Position numbers and translations under genes: made by a program
Notes under the pieces: model-generated
What the model saw: only the letters and a program-made list of their open reading frames with translations
Told to the model about the DNA's origin: nothing
Database searches by the model: none
In this document: positions 9,569 to 16,796 of the stretch, piece after piece
Numbering within the stretch: position 1 is the first letter of the stretch
Layout: each line of letters begins with the position of its first letter
Origin: Williamwhitmania taraxaci
GTDB taxonomy: Bacteria; Bacteroidota; Bacteroidia; Bacteroidales; Williamwhitmaniaceae
Direction of reading: 5' to 3'
Length of the DNA stretch: 44,911 nucleotides
Assembly: GCF_900096565.1 (NCBI RefSeq)
Contig: NZ_FMYP01000032.1
Span: 1 to 44,911 of the forward strand

Positions 9569-10564
9569 CTATCGGTTTAAATTCATTAATGTTTCGAAAC
9601 TTTTATAGGCCTTCCCCGACTCTATTACCTCACGAGCAATGCCTATGCACTCCTCCATCGATTTACTTGGGGTCTTAACGCTAATGGCAATTCCTGCATT
9701 AGCCGAAACAACAGCATTTTGAACGCTGCTTCCCTCTCCTTTTATGATTCGAAGAAAGAGTTGGGCCGACTCCTCCACGGTTGTACCTCCCGCCAAATCG
9801 CACTCGTCCAGTTCAGGTAGGTGTAAATCCTCGGGGTCAATCAACTCTTCACCCTTATTGCTGAAGAACTTAAATGGCGAGGTGAGCGAAACCTCATCGT
9901 AACCATCGAGGCTATACACTACGGCAAAGGGCTTATCCTCTTGCTGAAAGAGGTATGCGTATATCCGAGCCAACTCAGCGCTAAACACGCCAACCATCTG
10001 CGCCTTGGGGAAAGAGGGGTTTACCAATGGCCCAAGCATATTAAAGATAGTCCTAACGCCAAGTTGTTTGCGCACGTCGGCCACATTTTTCATGGCGATA
10101 TTGAACAGCGGGGCGTGTAAAAAGCAAATCCCCGCCTGATCGAGTTCGCGCTTAAGTTTACAGGTATCGGCCGAGAAACGGTAGCCATAGTATTCGAGAA
10201 TATTGGAGGAGCCACACACCGAAGACACGCCGTAATTCCCATGCTTAGATACTTTTATTCCTGCCGCAGCCGTCACAAAGGAAGCGAGGGTAGATATATT
10301 GAAGGTATCCTTGCCGTCGCCACCGGTTCCGCATAGATCGATCGTATCAAATTCCGATAAGTTTACCCTAAGGCACATATCGCGAAGGGCATCCCGGAAT
10401 CCAGCCAATTCATCTACTGTAATTCCTCGCACCTGAAAAGTGGCAAGCAGAGCTGCCGTCTGGGCCGAAGAGAAGGTTCCATTGGTCATATTCACCAGCA
10501 TCTCCGAGGCTTGGTGTCTACTAAAAAGTTTTTGTTGAAACAGTTCGTTTATTGTTGCTTTCAT
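9569..10564 (-). CDS. trpD: Anthranilate phosphoribosyltransferase
   Basis: Transfers the phosphoribosyl group of PRPP to anthranilate. The 331-aa protein has the PRPP-binding signature CGTGGDGKDTFNIST (~residues 78-92), the KHGNYGVSS loop (~106) and NMLGPLVNP (~157). It is a free-standing TrpD, not fused to the TrpG amidotransferase. Spacing to trpG is 11 bp and to trpC 5 bp, so the genes form one transcription unit. Confidence 0.96.
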   Translation of the reverse strand: MKATINELFQQKLFSRHQASEMLVNMTNGTFSSAQTAALLATFQVRGITVDELAGFRDALRDMCLRVNLSEFDTIDLCGTGGDGKDTFNISTLASFVTAAAGIKVSKHGNYGVSSVCGSSNILEYYGYRFSADTCKLKRELDQAGICFLHAPLFNIAMKNVADVRKQLGVRTIFNMLGPLVNPSFPKAQMVGVFSAELARIYAYLFQQEDKPFAVVYSLDGYDEVSLTSPFKFFSNKGEELIDPEDLHLPELDECDLAGGTTVEESAQLFLRIIKGEGSSVQNAVVSANAGIAISVKTPSKSMEECIGIAREVIESGKAYKSFETLMNLNR

Positions 10565-10575
10565 CGTAGCTCCAG

Positions 10576-11226
10576 TTAACAGGTTAAACCAAATGATATT
10601 CCATCAAAATCGAAGGATCGACTCCCCTTTGCAGGCAAAACTACGCCACCCGAAGTTGGAGAATCTAACCAGTTGGCAATCATGGCAAGTCCATGCTGCG
10701 TAAGAACGCTCTCCGGGTGAAACTGAACCCCCCTTACATCGAAACTGCTATGAGAAATGGCCATAACTAAACCCTCAGAATTGGTGGCAGTGACCCTTAG
10801 GCTGGCGGGCAATTCACTCTTGCTTACCACCCAACTGTGGTAGCGTCCTGCCCGAAAAGTATTGGGCATTCCGGCAAATATTCTATCGTGGGGTTCTCCC
10901 ACTAAAACATCATCGGCAAAGCCATGCACTACCTTGCCCATATTCTCTAAGCGACCACCAAATACCTCCGCAATAGCCTGCATGCCTAAGCATACACCCA
11001 GTATGCTTTTGGCAGGAGCAAACCGTTCGATAATGGCTTTTAGACTTCCAGCCTCGCTGGGAATTCCAGGGCCAGGTGAAAGCAAAATCTTGTCGAATGG
11101 TTCAATGGCATCGAGTGAAATTTCATCGTTCCGAGCAACGGTAACCTGCTTTCCGGTTAACGCCTCTACCATATGCACAAGGTTGTAGGTAAAGGAGTCG
11201 TAATTATCTATTATTAATACATTCAT
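10576..11226 (-). CDS. trpG: Anthranilate synthase glutamine amidotransferase subunit
   Basis: Supplies ammonia from glutamine to TrpE. The class I amidotransferase triad is present: Cys in GVCLGMQAI (~residue 79), His and Glu in FHPESVLT (~residues 168-170). The N-terminus MNVLIIDNYDSFTYNLV is canonical. The protein is 216 aa, slightly longer than usual because of a C-terminal tail of about 25 residues. It starts 11 bp after trpE. It could also serve as the PabA subunit of aminodeoxychorismate synthase, as in organisms with one shared gene. Confidence 0.95.
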   Translation of the reverse strand: MNVLIIDNYDSFTYNLVHMVEALTGKQVTVARNDEISLDAIEPFDKILLSPGPGIPSEAGSLKAIIERFAPAKSILGVCLGMQAIAEVFGGRLENMGKVVHGFADDVLVGEPHDRIFAGMPNTFRAGRYHSWVVSKSELPASLRVTATNSEGLVMAISHSSFDVRGVQFHPESVLTQHGLAMIANWLDSPTSGGVVLPAKGSRSFDFDGISFGLTC

Positions 11227-11237
11227 GTCTTTACGAT

Positions 11238-12617
11238 TTAAAGATTATGCGCATTTTCAATGGCTTTACGAAGTGCCATCAACTTATTATCGACCTCTTG
11301 CAATTCCGACTCTTCGGTGGAATCGGCTACCACCCCGGCACCTGCGCGGTAGAAAAGAGTGTTATCCTGACTCAGAAAGCTGCGTATGGTAATGGCTTGG
11401 TTTATGGAACCATCGAGCCCAAAAAATCCAACGCAACCACCGTAGTAGCCCCTGGGTGACGCCTCATACTGCTCAATAAGTTCCATCGCCTTTACCTTAG
11501 GCGCACCCGAAAGAGTTCCTGCAGGAAAGGTATCGGCGAAAACACGAATGCCTGTTCGCCCACTCTTTATCTTTCCGCTGACCGTCGAGACAAGGTGAAT
11601 AACATGAGAGTACTGTTTAACGACTCTAAACACATCCACCGAAACCTCTTGGGCATTTCTGCTTAGATCGTTACGTGCCAAATCGACTAGCATAACATGC
11701 TCGGCATTCTCCTTAGGATCGGCAAGTAGACGCTCAGCCAAGATCTTATCTAAATCCACATTACCAGTTCGACGAAAGGTTCCCGCAATGGGATTCACCT
11801 CAACCTTATTATCGTAGACCTTAACTTGCGTCTCAGGACTGCTACCAAAGAGCCGGCGGCTACCTAAGTCGAAATAGAAGAGATAGGGTGAAGGGTTAAT
11901 GGAACGTAAGCTACGGTAAACATTAAACTCATCACCCAAAAATTTCTGACTAAATAGCCGTGAAGTAACCAGTTGGAAAACATCGCCGCGCTGGCAATGC
12001 TGCTTGGCCTTGGTCACCATACCCTTGAAGTGCTCATCGGAAGATGCGGCGACCTCCTCCCCACAGCATTCGAAAGGGAATAGGGGTACGCGTCGGTTGG
12101 TGAGCAATGCTACGATCTCGGGAATACGGCTAGGTTCATTATCGACCAGGTTTTCGGCAATGATCAGCTCGTTACTCAGCTGATTTACCGAGATCATAAT
12201 CCTAAAGAGCCGGTAATCCATCTCTGGAAGGGATTCGTCTCCACGAACATTAACCTTTTCGAAATATTTAATCGCATCGTAGGAGGTATAGCCGTAAAAG
12301 CCATTGAAATCGACCCGTTCGCCCTCAACCTTAAATGAGTAAAGGAATTTTTCGAGGAAGGAGACAAGGTTTCCGCGCTCCTGAATATTGCTCACCAGTG
12401 GAGGTTGGTTTCGGAACCGACCTGTGGCAACACCCTTCAACACCTTAACCGAGGCTATGGGCATCACGCAGATAAAAGAGCGGCTGGTCTCCGGTTGCTC
12501 ATAATCGTTACTCTCGAGCAGAAAGGCTCCGGGATATACATCCCTTAACTTGAGGTAGATACTCACCGGAGTAACCAAATCGGCAAGCATGGTTTCTTTA
12601 ATTACATGAAGGGTCAT
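11238..12617 (-). CDS. trpE: Anthranilate synthase component I
   Basis: Converts chorismate and ammonia to anthranilate; first committed step of tryptophan synthesis. I chose the ATG at 12617 (MTLHVIKE), giving 459 aa. A longer frame opens at a TTG at 12743 but its first 42 codons read straight through the second attenuator terminator and out of frame with trpL2, so it is not a plausible start. The N-terminal FLLESND motif (~residues 30-36) is the LLES element through which tryptophan inhibits TrpE. Catalytic-domain landmarks are SSPE, DLARNDL, TFPAGTLSGAPK (~residue 375) and GFFGLDG. The gene is controlled by the two upstream leader-peptide attenuators. Confidence 0.95.
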   Translation of the reverse strand: MTLHVIKETMLADLVTPVSIYLKLRDVYPGAFLLESNDYEQPETSRSFICVMPIASVKVLKGVATGRFRNQPPLVSNIQERGNLVSFLEKFLYSFKVEGERVDFNGFYGYTSYDAIKYFEKVNVRGDESLPEMDYRLFRIMISVNQLSNELIIAENLVDNEPSRIPEIVALLTNRRVPLFPFECCGEEVAASSDEHFKGMVTKAKQHCQRGDVFQLVTSRLFSQKFLGDEFNVYRSLRSINPSPYLFYFDLGSRRLFGSSPETQVKVYDNKVEVNPIAGTFRRTGNVDLDKILAERLLADPKENAEHVMLVDLARNDLSRNAQEVSVDVFRVVKQYSHVIHLVSTVSGKIKSGRTGIRVFADTFPAGTLSGAPKVKAMELIEQYEASPRGYYGGCVGFFGLDGSINQAITIRSFLSQDNTLFYRAGAGVVADSTEESELQEVDNKLMALRKAIENAHNL

Positions 12618-12649
12618 AGCAGATTTTTTTGAGTTTATAATAGGCGCAC

Positions 12650-12685
12650 AAAAAAAGGGCTCGCCGGATAACCGACGAGCCCTTT
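12650..12685 (-). terminator. trp attenuator 2: intrinsic terminator before trpE
   Basis: On the minus strand AAAGGGCTCG (12685-12676) pairs perfectly with CGAGCCCTTT (12663-12654), with a 12-nt loop that can form three more pairs (CGG/CCG), followed by a T tract to about 12650. It lies 33 bp upstream of the trpE start and 24 bp after the stop of leader peptide trpL2: the position and form of a classical trp attenuator. Confidence 0.9.
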
Positions 12686-12728
12686 CCCCTGAGGATATGG
12701 CATAGTACGTCAGCTTCCGGGAGGGAAG
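12682..12728 (-). promoter_or_regulatory. Candidate antiterminator pairing of attenuator 2
   Basis: The minus-strand segment CTTCCCT (12728-12722, inside the trpL2 coding region just after the Trp codons) can pair with GGGGAAAG (12689-12682) with one bulged A. That second segment overlaps the 5' arm of the terminator (from 12685), so this pairing excludes both the pause hairpin and the terminator. It is modest in strength and is an inference from hand folding. Confidence 0.4.
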
Positions 12729-12736
12729 GTATGACG
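12708..12736 (-). promoter_or_regulatory. Pause (1:2) hairpin of attenuator 2
   Basis: CGTCA (12736-12732), directly after the two Trp codons, pairs with TGACG (12712-12708), which contains the trpL2 stop codon; inside it CTTCC (12728-12724) pairs with GGAAG (12718-12714). The hairpin therefore covers the end of the leader ORF as expected for a 1:2 structure that a translating ribosome would disrupt. Confidence 0.65.
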
Positions 12737-12775
12737 CCACCAATATTTATTTACTTGAGTCTTTACTGCATTCAT
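12710..12775 (-). CDS. trpL: trp leader peptide 2 (21 aa, tandem Trp codons)
   Basis: A 21-codon frame on the minus strand: ATG at 12775, stop TGA at 12712-12710. It begins MNAVKTQVNKYWWR, with consecutive Trp codons TGG TGG at 12742-12737. The stop codon lies within the pause hairpin and the intrinsic terminator follows 24 bp later. This is the layout of a ribosome-mediated attenuator: when charged Trp-tRNA is scarce the ribosome stalls at the WW codons, the antiterminator forms and trpE is transcribed. The pentapeptide KYWWR is shared with the upstream leader peptide at 12852-12908. No Shine-Dalgarno is evident, which is common in this phylum. Confidence 0.85.
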   Translation of the reverse strand: MNAVKTQVNKYWWRHTFPPGS

Positions 12776-12792
12776 GATTCAGAGTTTATTAT

Positions 12793-12826
12793 AAAAAAAA
12801 TGCCCACCGCGTGTAGCAATGGGCAT
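12793..12826 (-). terminator. trp attenuator 1: intrinsic terminator after the first leader peptide
   Basis: On the minus strand ATGCCCATTG (12826-12817) pairs with CGGTGGGCAT (12809-12800), ten pairs including two G-U, 7-nt loop, followed by an unbroken run of T (12799-12793). It sits 25 bp after the trpL1 stop and 17 bp before the trpL2 start, so transcripts must pass it before reaching the second attenuator. Confidence 0.88.
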
Positions 12827-12846
12827 CAATGGTTTTTAGGCATAGC

Positions 12847-12882
12847 GCGTATCACTCACAGGATTCCGTGATTAAATTACGC
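12847..12882 (-). promoter_or_regulatory. Pause (1:2) hairpin of attenuator 1
   Basis: GCGTA (12882-12878), starting at the last base of the second Trp codon, pairs with TACGC (12851-12847) just after the stop; within it TCAC (12871-12868) pairs with GTGA (12859-12856). The two-part stem mirrors the hairpin in attenuator 2 although the inner sequence differs. I could not identify a convincing antiterminator for this copy. Confidence 0.55.
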
Positions 12883-12908
12883 CACCAATATTTTGAAGTA
12901 TTATACAT
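12852..12908 (-). CDS. trpL: trp leader peptide 1 (18 aa, tandem Trp codons)
   Basis: ATG at 12908, stop TGA at 12854-12852, encoding MYNTSKYWWRNLITESCE. Two consecutive TGG codons lie at 12887-12882. KYWWR and the underlying DNA (AAATATTGGTGGCGT in both copies) are shared with trpL2, and the sequence after each stop contains CTATGCC, so the two leaders look like diverged tandem duplicates. A pause hairpin overlaps the end of the frame and an intrinsic terminator follows. The start is preceded by an A-rich GCGAGAAA rather than a Shine-Dalgarno. Confidence 0.83.
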   Translation of the reverse strand: MYNTSKYWWRNLITESCE

Positions 12909-12929
12909 TTTCTCGCTTTTGTCAGGATG

Positions 12930-12955
12930 CAATATTAACCACTTTTTCGATACAA
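12930..12955 (-). promoter_or_regulatory. Weak candidate trp promoter
   Basis: TAATATTG (12937-12930) is one base from the Bacteroidota -7 consensus TAnnTTTG, and a TTG lies upstream at 12955-12953, but the spacing (15 nt) is shorter than usual. The distance to the trpL1 ATG is about 22 nt. Tentative. Confidence 0.25.
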
Positions 12956-13047
12956 CCTACAGTTACAGCAATTTTTTCGTGAAAAAATCCTACACTCGAT
13001 GTTGATTAATGTCCCTTCTACTCTATGTGTCAATACACTAATTATTC

Positions 13048-13099
13048 AATGCGACAACTAGTTAACTGCTAAAAAATTTTATTTCTTAATTGTCGCATT
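13048..13099. repeat. Inverted repeat between trp leader and miaA
   Basis: AATGCGACAA (13048-13057) and TTGTCGCATT (13090-13099) are perfect 10-bp arms around a 32-nt A+T-rich loop. On the minus strand it follows the miaA stop by about 55 bp, so it could help end miaA transcripts, but there is no T tract. The stretch from 13105 to 13150 is a run of loose GGCTCGCTGGC/CATTGCCCCATT-like words typical of degenerate intergenic repeats. Confidence 0.4.
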
Positions 13100-13154
13100 A
13101 CCATATTACTGGTTCATTTCATTAGCTTATTGGCTCGCTGGCACATTGCCCCAT

Positions 13155-14069
13155 TCAACCTATTTTCTGAAGAATAATAGCAATCTTCTCCTCCATCGGC
13201 AGCATTCCATCAATCAAATGAATGTTATTACCATCACGTTCCATTTTGCGGAACCAGGTTGTCTGTCGTTTAGCAAATTGATGAATGGCAACGTTGAGTT
13301 GCTCTACCATTTGGTCGTAGGTAATCTGGTCAAGAATATACATGGCAATAAACTTATACTCGAGGCCGTAGAACAGCATTGTCTCCACCGGAACGCCCCC
13401 CTTAATGAGCGCCTCAACCTCCTCAACCATTCCCGCCCTTAACCGTGTATGCAATCGCTCCGTAATACGCTTGCGGCGAGTATTTCGATCAACCGTTATG
13501 CCAAAATAGATATTCTTGATTTGGGGATAGGCCATCGCCTCCACCTGATGTTCCTGCTGGTAGAGTTCAATCTCGATGGCTCGGATAAGCCGTTTTCGCG
13601 TATCAAAATCGGTATGGTTGTGCACACTCTTAAGGGCAGTAAGGCGAGCCTCAAGATCAATTTCGGGCAGCAGTTCAAGTTCGCTGCGCAATTCATCGTT
13701 AATGGGAACCTTCATTAACTTATAACCCTTTACCACCGCATCAATATACATGCCCGTTCCACCGCAAAGAATGGGCATGCGGCCTCTCTGCTTAATATCG
13801 TAATAGGCTTTTATAAAATCGTTTTGGAATTCAAAAACGCTATACTTGTAACCGGCATCCACAATATCGATAAGATGGTATGGAATCGACTTACCATTTA
13901 CCAGGTAATCGGCATAATCCTTTCCCGTGCCCAGATCCATCCCCCGATACACCTGACGCGAATCGGCCGAAAGGATTTCCCCATCGAGAACTGCCGCCAA
14001 ATGGGCAGCAACAGTAGTCTTTCCAACTGCTGTTGGTCCAATAATTGAAATTAGGTCGAGGTTTTCCAT
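13155..14069 (-). CDS. miaA: tRNA dimethylallyltransferase
   Basis: Adds an isopentenyl group to A37 of tRNAs reading UNN codons, including tRNA-Trp, so its loss alters trp attenuation in E. coli; here it lies just upstream of the trp leader, possibly by chance. The ATG at 14069 (MENLDLISIIGPTAVGKTT) gives 304 aa; a longer frame begins at 14102 but the P-loop GPTAVGKT normally sits close to the N-terminus. Other landmarks are SADSRQVYRGMDLGTGK (~residues 34-50), LCGGTGMYIDAV (~95) and the C-terminal QFAKRQTTWFRK. It is divergent from the Yip1-like gene. Confidence 0.95.
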   Translation of the reverse strand: MENLDLISIIGPTAVGKTTVAAHLAAVLDGEILSADSRQVYRGMDLGTGKDYADYLVNGKSIPYHLIDIVDAGYKYSVFEFQNDFIKAYYDIKQRGRMPILCGGTGMYIDAVVKGYKLMKVPINDELRSELELLPEIDLEARLTALKSVHNHTDFDTRKRLIRAIEIELYQQEHQVEAMAYPQIKNIYFGITVDRNTRRKRITERLHTRLRAGMVEEVEALIKGGVPVETMLFYGLEYKFIAMYILDQITYDQMVEQLNVAIHQFAKRQTTWFRKMERDGNNIHLIDGMLPMEEKIAIILQKIG

Positions 14070-14147
14070 GTCTAATTGAGCAGTTAAGGATACGGAGCGC
14101 AAAACTCTGTCAAAAATAAGCTAAATTTGTCGGCTAAATAATAGAAT

Positions 14148-14708
14148 ATGACATTGATTAAAAGGCTTGAATTCGTTATCAAGTTTATGCTTAACCCAAA
14201 ACAGGAATGGAAAACCATAGAAACCCTTCCTTACGACTTCAATAATCTGCTGATATTGTTCCTTCTACCGATGGCGGCGCTAATTGCCATTGCGGGTATT
14301 ATTGGTGGAGTAATATGGGAAGATATGTTCTTTGAGGCTATCTTTTTGGGTATTGGTATTGGAGCCAGCCTTGGTGCTGCAGTTGCTGCTACAGCTCTCA
14401 TACTGGATCGAATCACCCATTCCTTTGAGGTGGAAGAGCACAGCAACAAGGTGCTTCGCCTAATGATTTTCTCCTACGCTCCGGTTTTCTTATTCGGATC
14501 ATTGGCTTTAATCATTCCACAACTCAATTTTATCTTCAACCTCCTTTGCATTTATGGGATTTACTTATTCTGGGTTGGGGCGAAAGAGATGTTAAAAATA
14601 GCCGAAGAGAAACTTATTGGCTTTGTCTTTATCAGCATTATTATTCACGCCGCTGTGCTTGCCGTTTGCTTGGTAATCATCAAAGGCTTTTTTGGACTAT
14701 TTTACTAA
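14148..14708 (+). CDS. Yip1-domain integral membrane protein
   Basis: 186-aa polytopic membrane protein. The N-terminus MTLIKRLEFVIKFMLNPKQEWKTIE is typical of bacterial Yip1-like proteins (amphipathic helix with the P-x-x-x-W motif), followed by about five hydrophobic segments at roughly residues 33-55, 63-85, 105-125, 130-147 and 160-185. Function is unknown for the bacterial family. smpB starts 12 bp downstream on the same strand, so the two are probably co-transcribed. Confidence 0.75.
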   Translation: MTLIKRLEFVIKFMLNPKQEWKTIETLPYDFNNLLILFLLPMAALIAIAGIIGGVIWEDMFFEAIFLGIGIGASLGAAVAATALILDRITHSFEVEEHSNKVLRLMIFSYAPVFLFGSLALIIPQLNFIFNLLCIYGIYLFWVGAKEMLKIAEEKLIGFVFISIIIHAAVLAVCLVIIKGFFGLFY

Positions 14709-14720
14709 TTCATTCTGATC

Positions 14721-15179
14721 ATGGGAACAGGCTACACTCCAATAGTTATTAGAAACAAGAAGGCAACTTTCCTTTTTGAACTAATGGAGACATTCACAGC
14801 GGGAATTGTACTTACCGGAACGGAGATTAAATCGATCCGGATGGGCAAGGCAAGCTTGGTGGAAGCCTATTGCTACTTTGTAAATGGCGATCTCTGGATA
14901 AAGGGAATGCACGTGGCCGAGTATTGGTGGGCCAACCGCTTTAACCATGATCCCAACCGCGAGCGCAAGCTGCTCCTAAACAAGAAGGAGTTGATCAAGC
15001 TTAAGAAGAAATCGCAGGAAAAAGGGCTTACCATTATTCCATTGAAACTCTTCATAAACGAAAAAGGATATTGCAAAGTGGACATTGCCCTTGCCAAGGG
15101 TAAGAAAGTATTCGATAAACGCGAGGATCTAAAGAGCAAAGACTCCAAGCGCGAAATGGACAGAGCCATGAAACAGTAA
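14721..15179 (+). CDS. smpB: SsrA-binding protein SmpB
   Basis: Binds tmRNA and delivers it to stalled ribosomes in trans-translation. The 152-aa protein has the OB-fold landmarks: [10 protein letters not shown] (~12-21), [13 protein letters not shown] (~30-42), the [20 protein letters not shown] region (~55-75), RERKLLL (~78-84) and a basic C-terminal tail ([18 protein letters not shown]) that mimics the codon in the decoding centre. The ssrA gene itself was not seen in the window. A terminator follows. Confidence 0.96.
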   Translation: MGTGYTPIVIRNKKATFLFELMETFTAGIVLTGTEIKSIRMGKASLVEAYCYFVNGDLWIKGMHVAEYWWANRFNHDPNRERKLLLNKKELIKLKKKSQEKGLTIIPLKLFINEKGYCKVDIALAKGKKVFDKREDLKSKDSKREMDRAMKQ

Positions 15180-15190
15180 CGATATATGGA

Positions 15191-15219
15191 AAAACCGGAG
15201 CGAGAGTTCTGGTTTTTTT
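15191..15219 (+). terminator. Intrinsic terminator after smpB
   Basis: AAAACCGGA (15191-15199) pairs with TCTGGTTTT (15208-15216, one G-U) and runs into a T tract, 11 bp after the smpB stop. Confidence 0.85.
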
Positions 15220-15356
15220 GTGGGGTTAGGGAGAAGGGAAATTAAACAGATAGTAAAACATCCTAAAACCCGATAAACATACACTAACAAACCCAGCAGT
15301 GTATGCGGTCAGATAGTGGCGATTGGGCAAAAGCAACAACTAGAAACACGAAAGCA

Positions 15357-16007
15357 CTACGCCTTACAGAAAGGATTATCGGATCGTAAAAGGGAGAACA
15401 TGTTCATGTCGTAGTGCTTATCGTCCCAGAACATCCACTGACGAAGTATTCCTTCGTTGGTAAATCCCAACTTGGCGAGCACTTTGTCCGAAACAATGTT
15501 CAGCGGCATAACCTCTGCCTCAATTCGGTTTACCTCGAGCCGATTAAACCCAAAATGAATAACTGCTCGTAAGGCCTCGGTAATGTAGCCCTTATTCCAA
15601 TGGTCTGGTTGTAGGTCGTAGCCAATATTGGCTCGGTGGTGCTTGGTAAAACTATTAAAGCCAACAGTTCCAATAATATTCTGACTGCCCTTTAAGGCAA
15701 CGCCCCACCGAATACCAAGTTTATCGGCAAATCGGTTTTGAAACCAATCAATAAGTTTTTGAGCTTCGTGCTCATATTTGAGCGGAAGAAGGTTATAGAA
15801 CCGAGTTACCTCCTCGTCTCTAAACAGTTTAAAGAGATCAGCCAAATGTGCCTGCGTTATCTCAATAAGATCAAGTCTTTCGGTGTGCAATACCGGGAAA
15901 GCATCAAATAGGGTATTCTTACTATCTGTTTGCATGGCTAATCGGTATTCGTTAAAAACTATTTCATCAGGTAGTCCTAATCCAAAGGTAGGCAATTCAC
16001 TGAACAA
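15357..16007 (-). CDS. GNAT-family N-acetyltransferase (RimJ/RimL-like)
   Basis: Likely transfers an acetyl group from acetyl-CoA to an amine, in the group that includes ribosomal-protein alanine acetyltransferases. The domain runs from FPVLHTERLDLIEI (~residue 40) through IIGTVGFNSF (~115), the acetyl-CoA pyrophosphate loop DHWNKGYITEALRAV (~133-147) to NIVSDKVLAKLGFTNEG (~170-186). The 216-aa frame has about 35 extra N-terminal residues; the in-frame ATG at about 15933 (MQTDSK) is an alternative start giving a more usual ~190 aa. It stands alone. Confidence 0.85.
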   Translation of the reverse strand: MFSELPTFGLGLPDEIVFNEYRLAMQTDSKNTLFDAFPVLHTERLDLIEITQAHLADLFKLFRDEEVTRFYNLLPLKYEHEAQKLIDWFQNRFADKLGIRWGVALKGSQNIIGTVGFNSFTKHHRANIGYDLQPDHWNKGYITEALRAVIHFGFNRLEVNRIEAEVMPLNIVSDKVLAKLGFTNEGILRQWMFWDDKHYDMNMFSLLRSDNPFCKA

Positions 16008-16205
16008 ATTTACAAGTGTTTCGGATTATTCTGTAAAGCTTTTCTTGCAATGAATAAATACAAACATTTTGTTGGCTTAAACTGATTTTGCAAAAACGAC
16101 ATCATACTCTCGAGGAGAGAATAAATGCAAAAATAAATGCCACCAAATCAAAATAAAACCGGAGATGAACCCCGGTTTGTATCTTTAATCCAAAAGAGTC
16201 TACCT

Positions 16206-16784
16206 TTAATAATTCTCGCTCCAAAGCTGCATATAGGCCTTAGGATGCAGGCAAGCAGGACAAGTCTCCAGTGCCTTTGCCGATTCGTAAATGTAGCCGC
16301 AATTGAGGCATTCCCACCAAACCTTTCCATCCTTCATAAAGACCTTGTCTTCCGAAATATTTTGGAGGAGTTTTAAGTATCGGCGCTCGTGCTCTACCTC
16401 TACCTTTGCAATCATCTTAAAGGCCACCGAGACTTCAGGGAAACCTTCTTCTTTTGCAATTTCAGCAAAGTTTGGATATAAGGTAGTCCACTCCTCATTT
16501 TCGCCTTCGGCAGCAGCTTTTAGATTTTCCTTTGTGGTTCCTATTATGCCTGATGGATAGGTTGCTGTAATCCCAGTCATTCCACCCTCAAGAAATTTAA
16601 AGAATCGCTTAGCATGCTCCTTTTCTTGAAGAGATGTTTGCATAAATATGGCTGCAATCTGCTCATAACCCTCTTTTTTTGCAACGCTCGAAAAGAAATC
16701 ATAACGATTTCGTGCTTGCGATTCTCCTGCAAATGCCTTCAACAGATTCTGCTCTGTTTTGGTCCCTTTTAATGATTTTGTCAT
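16206..16784 (-). CDS. rbr: Rubrerythrin
   Basis: Non-haem diiron peroxidase that reduces hydrogen peroxide in anaerobes and microaerophiles. The N-terminal ferritin-like four-helix domain carries the metal ligands in LLKAFAGESQARNRY (~residues 13-27), LQEKEHAKRF and VEVEHERRYLKL (~residues 125-136). The C-terminal rubredoxin-like domain (ECLNCGYIYES ... CPACLHPKAYM, ~156-188) has all four cysteines. The start is 12 bp after the flavoreductase-rubredoxin gene, which likely supplies its electrons. The 192-aa length is canonical. Confidence 0.96.
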   Translation of the reverse strand: MTKSLKGTKTEQNLLKAFAGESQARNRYDFFSSVAKKEGYEQIAAIFMQTSLQEKEHAKRFFKFLEGGMTGITATYPSGIIGTTKENLKAAAEGENEEWTTLYPNFAEIAKEEGFPEVSVAFKMIAKVEVEHERRYLKLLQNISEDKVFMKDGKVWWECLNCGYIYESAKALETCPACLHPKAYMQLWSENY

Positions 16785-16796
16785 AGCGCGTATCAG

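Noticed and set aside
12841-16795. Identical 14-mer CATAGCGCGTATCA at 12841-12854 (trpL1 end) and 16782-16795 (rubrerythrin start)
   Set aside because: A few shared 14-mers are expected by chance in a window this long, and the two contexts (stop of a leader peptide, start of a gene) have nothing else in common.
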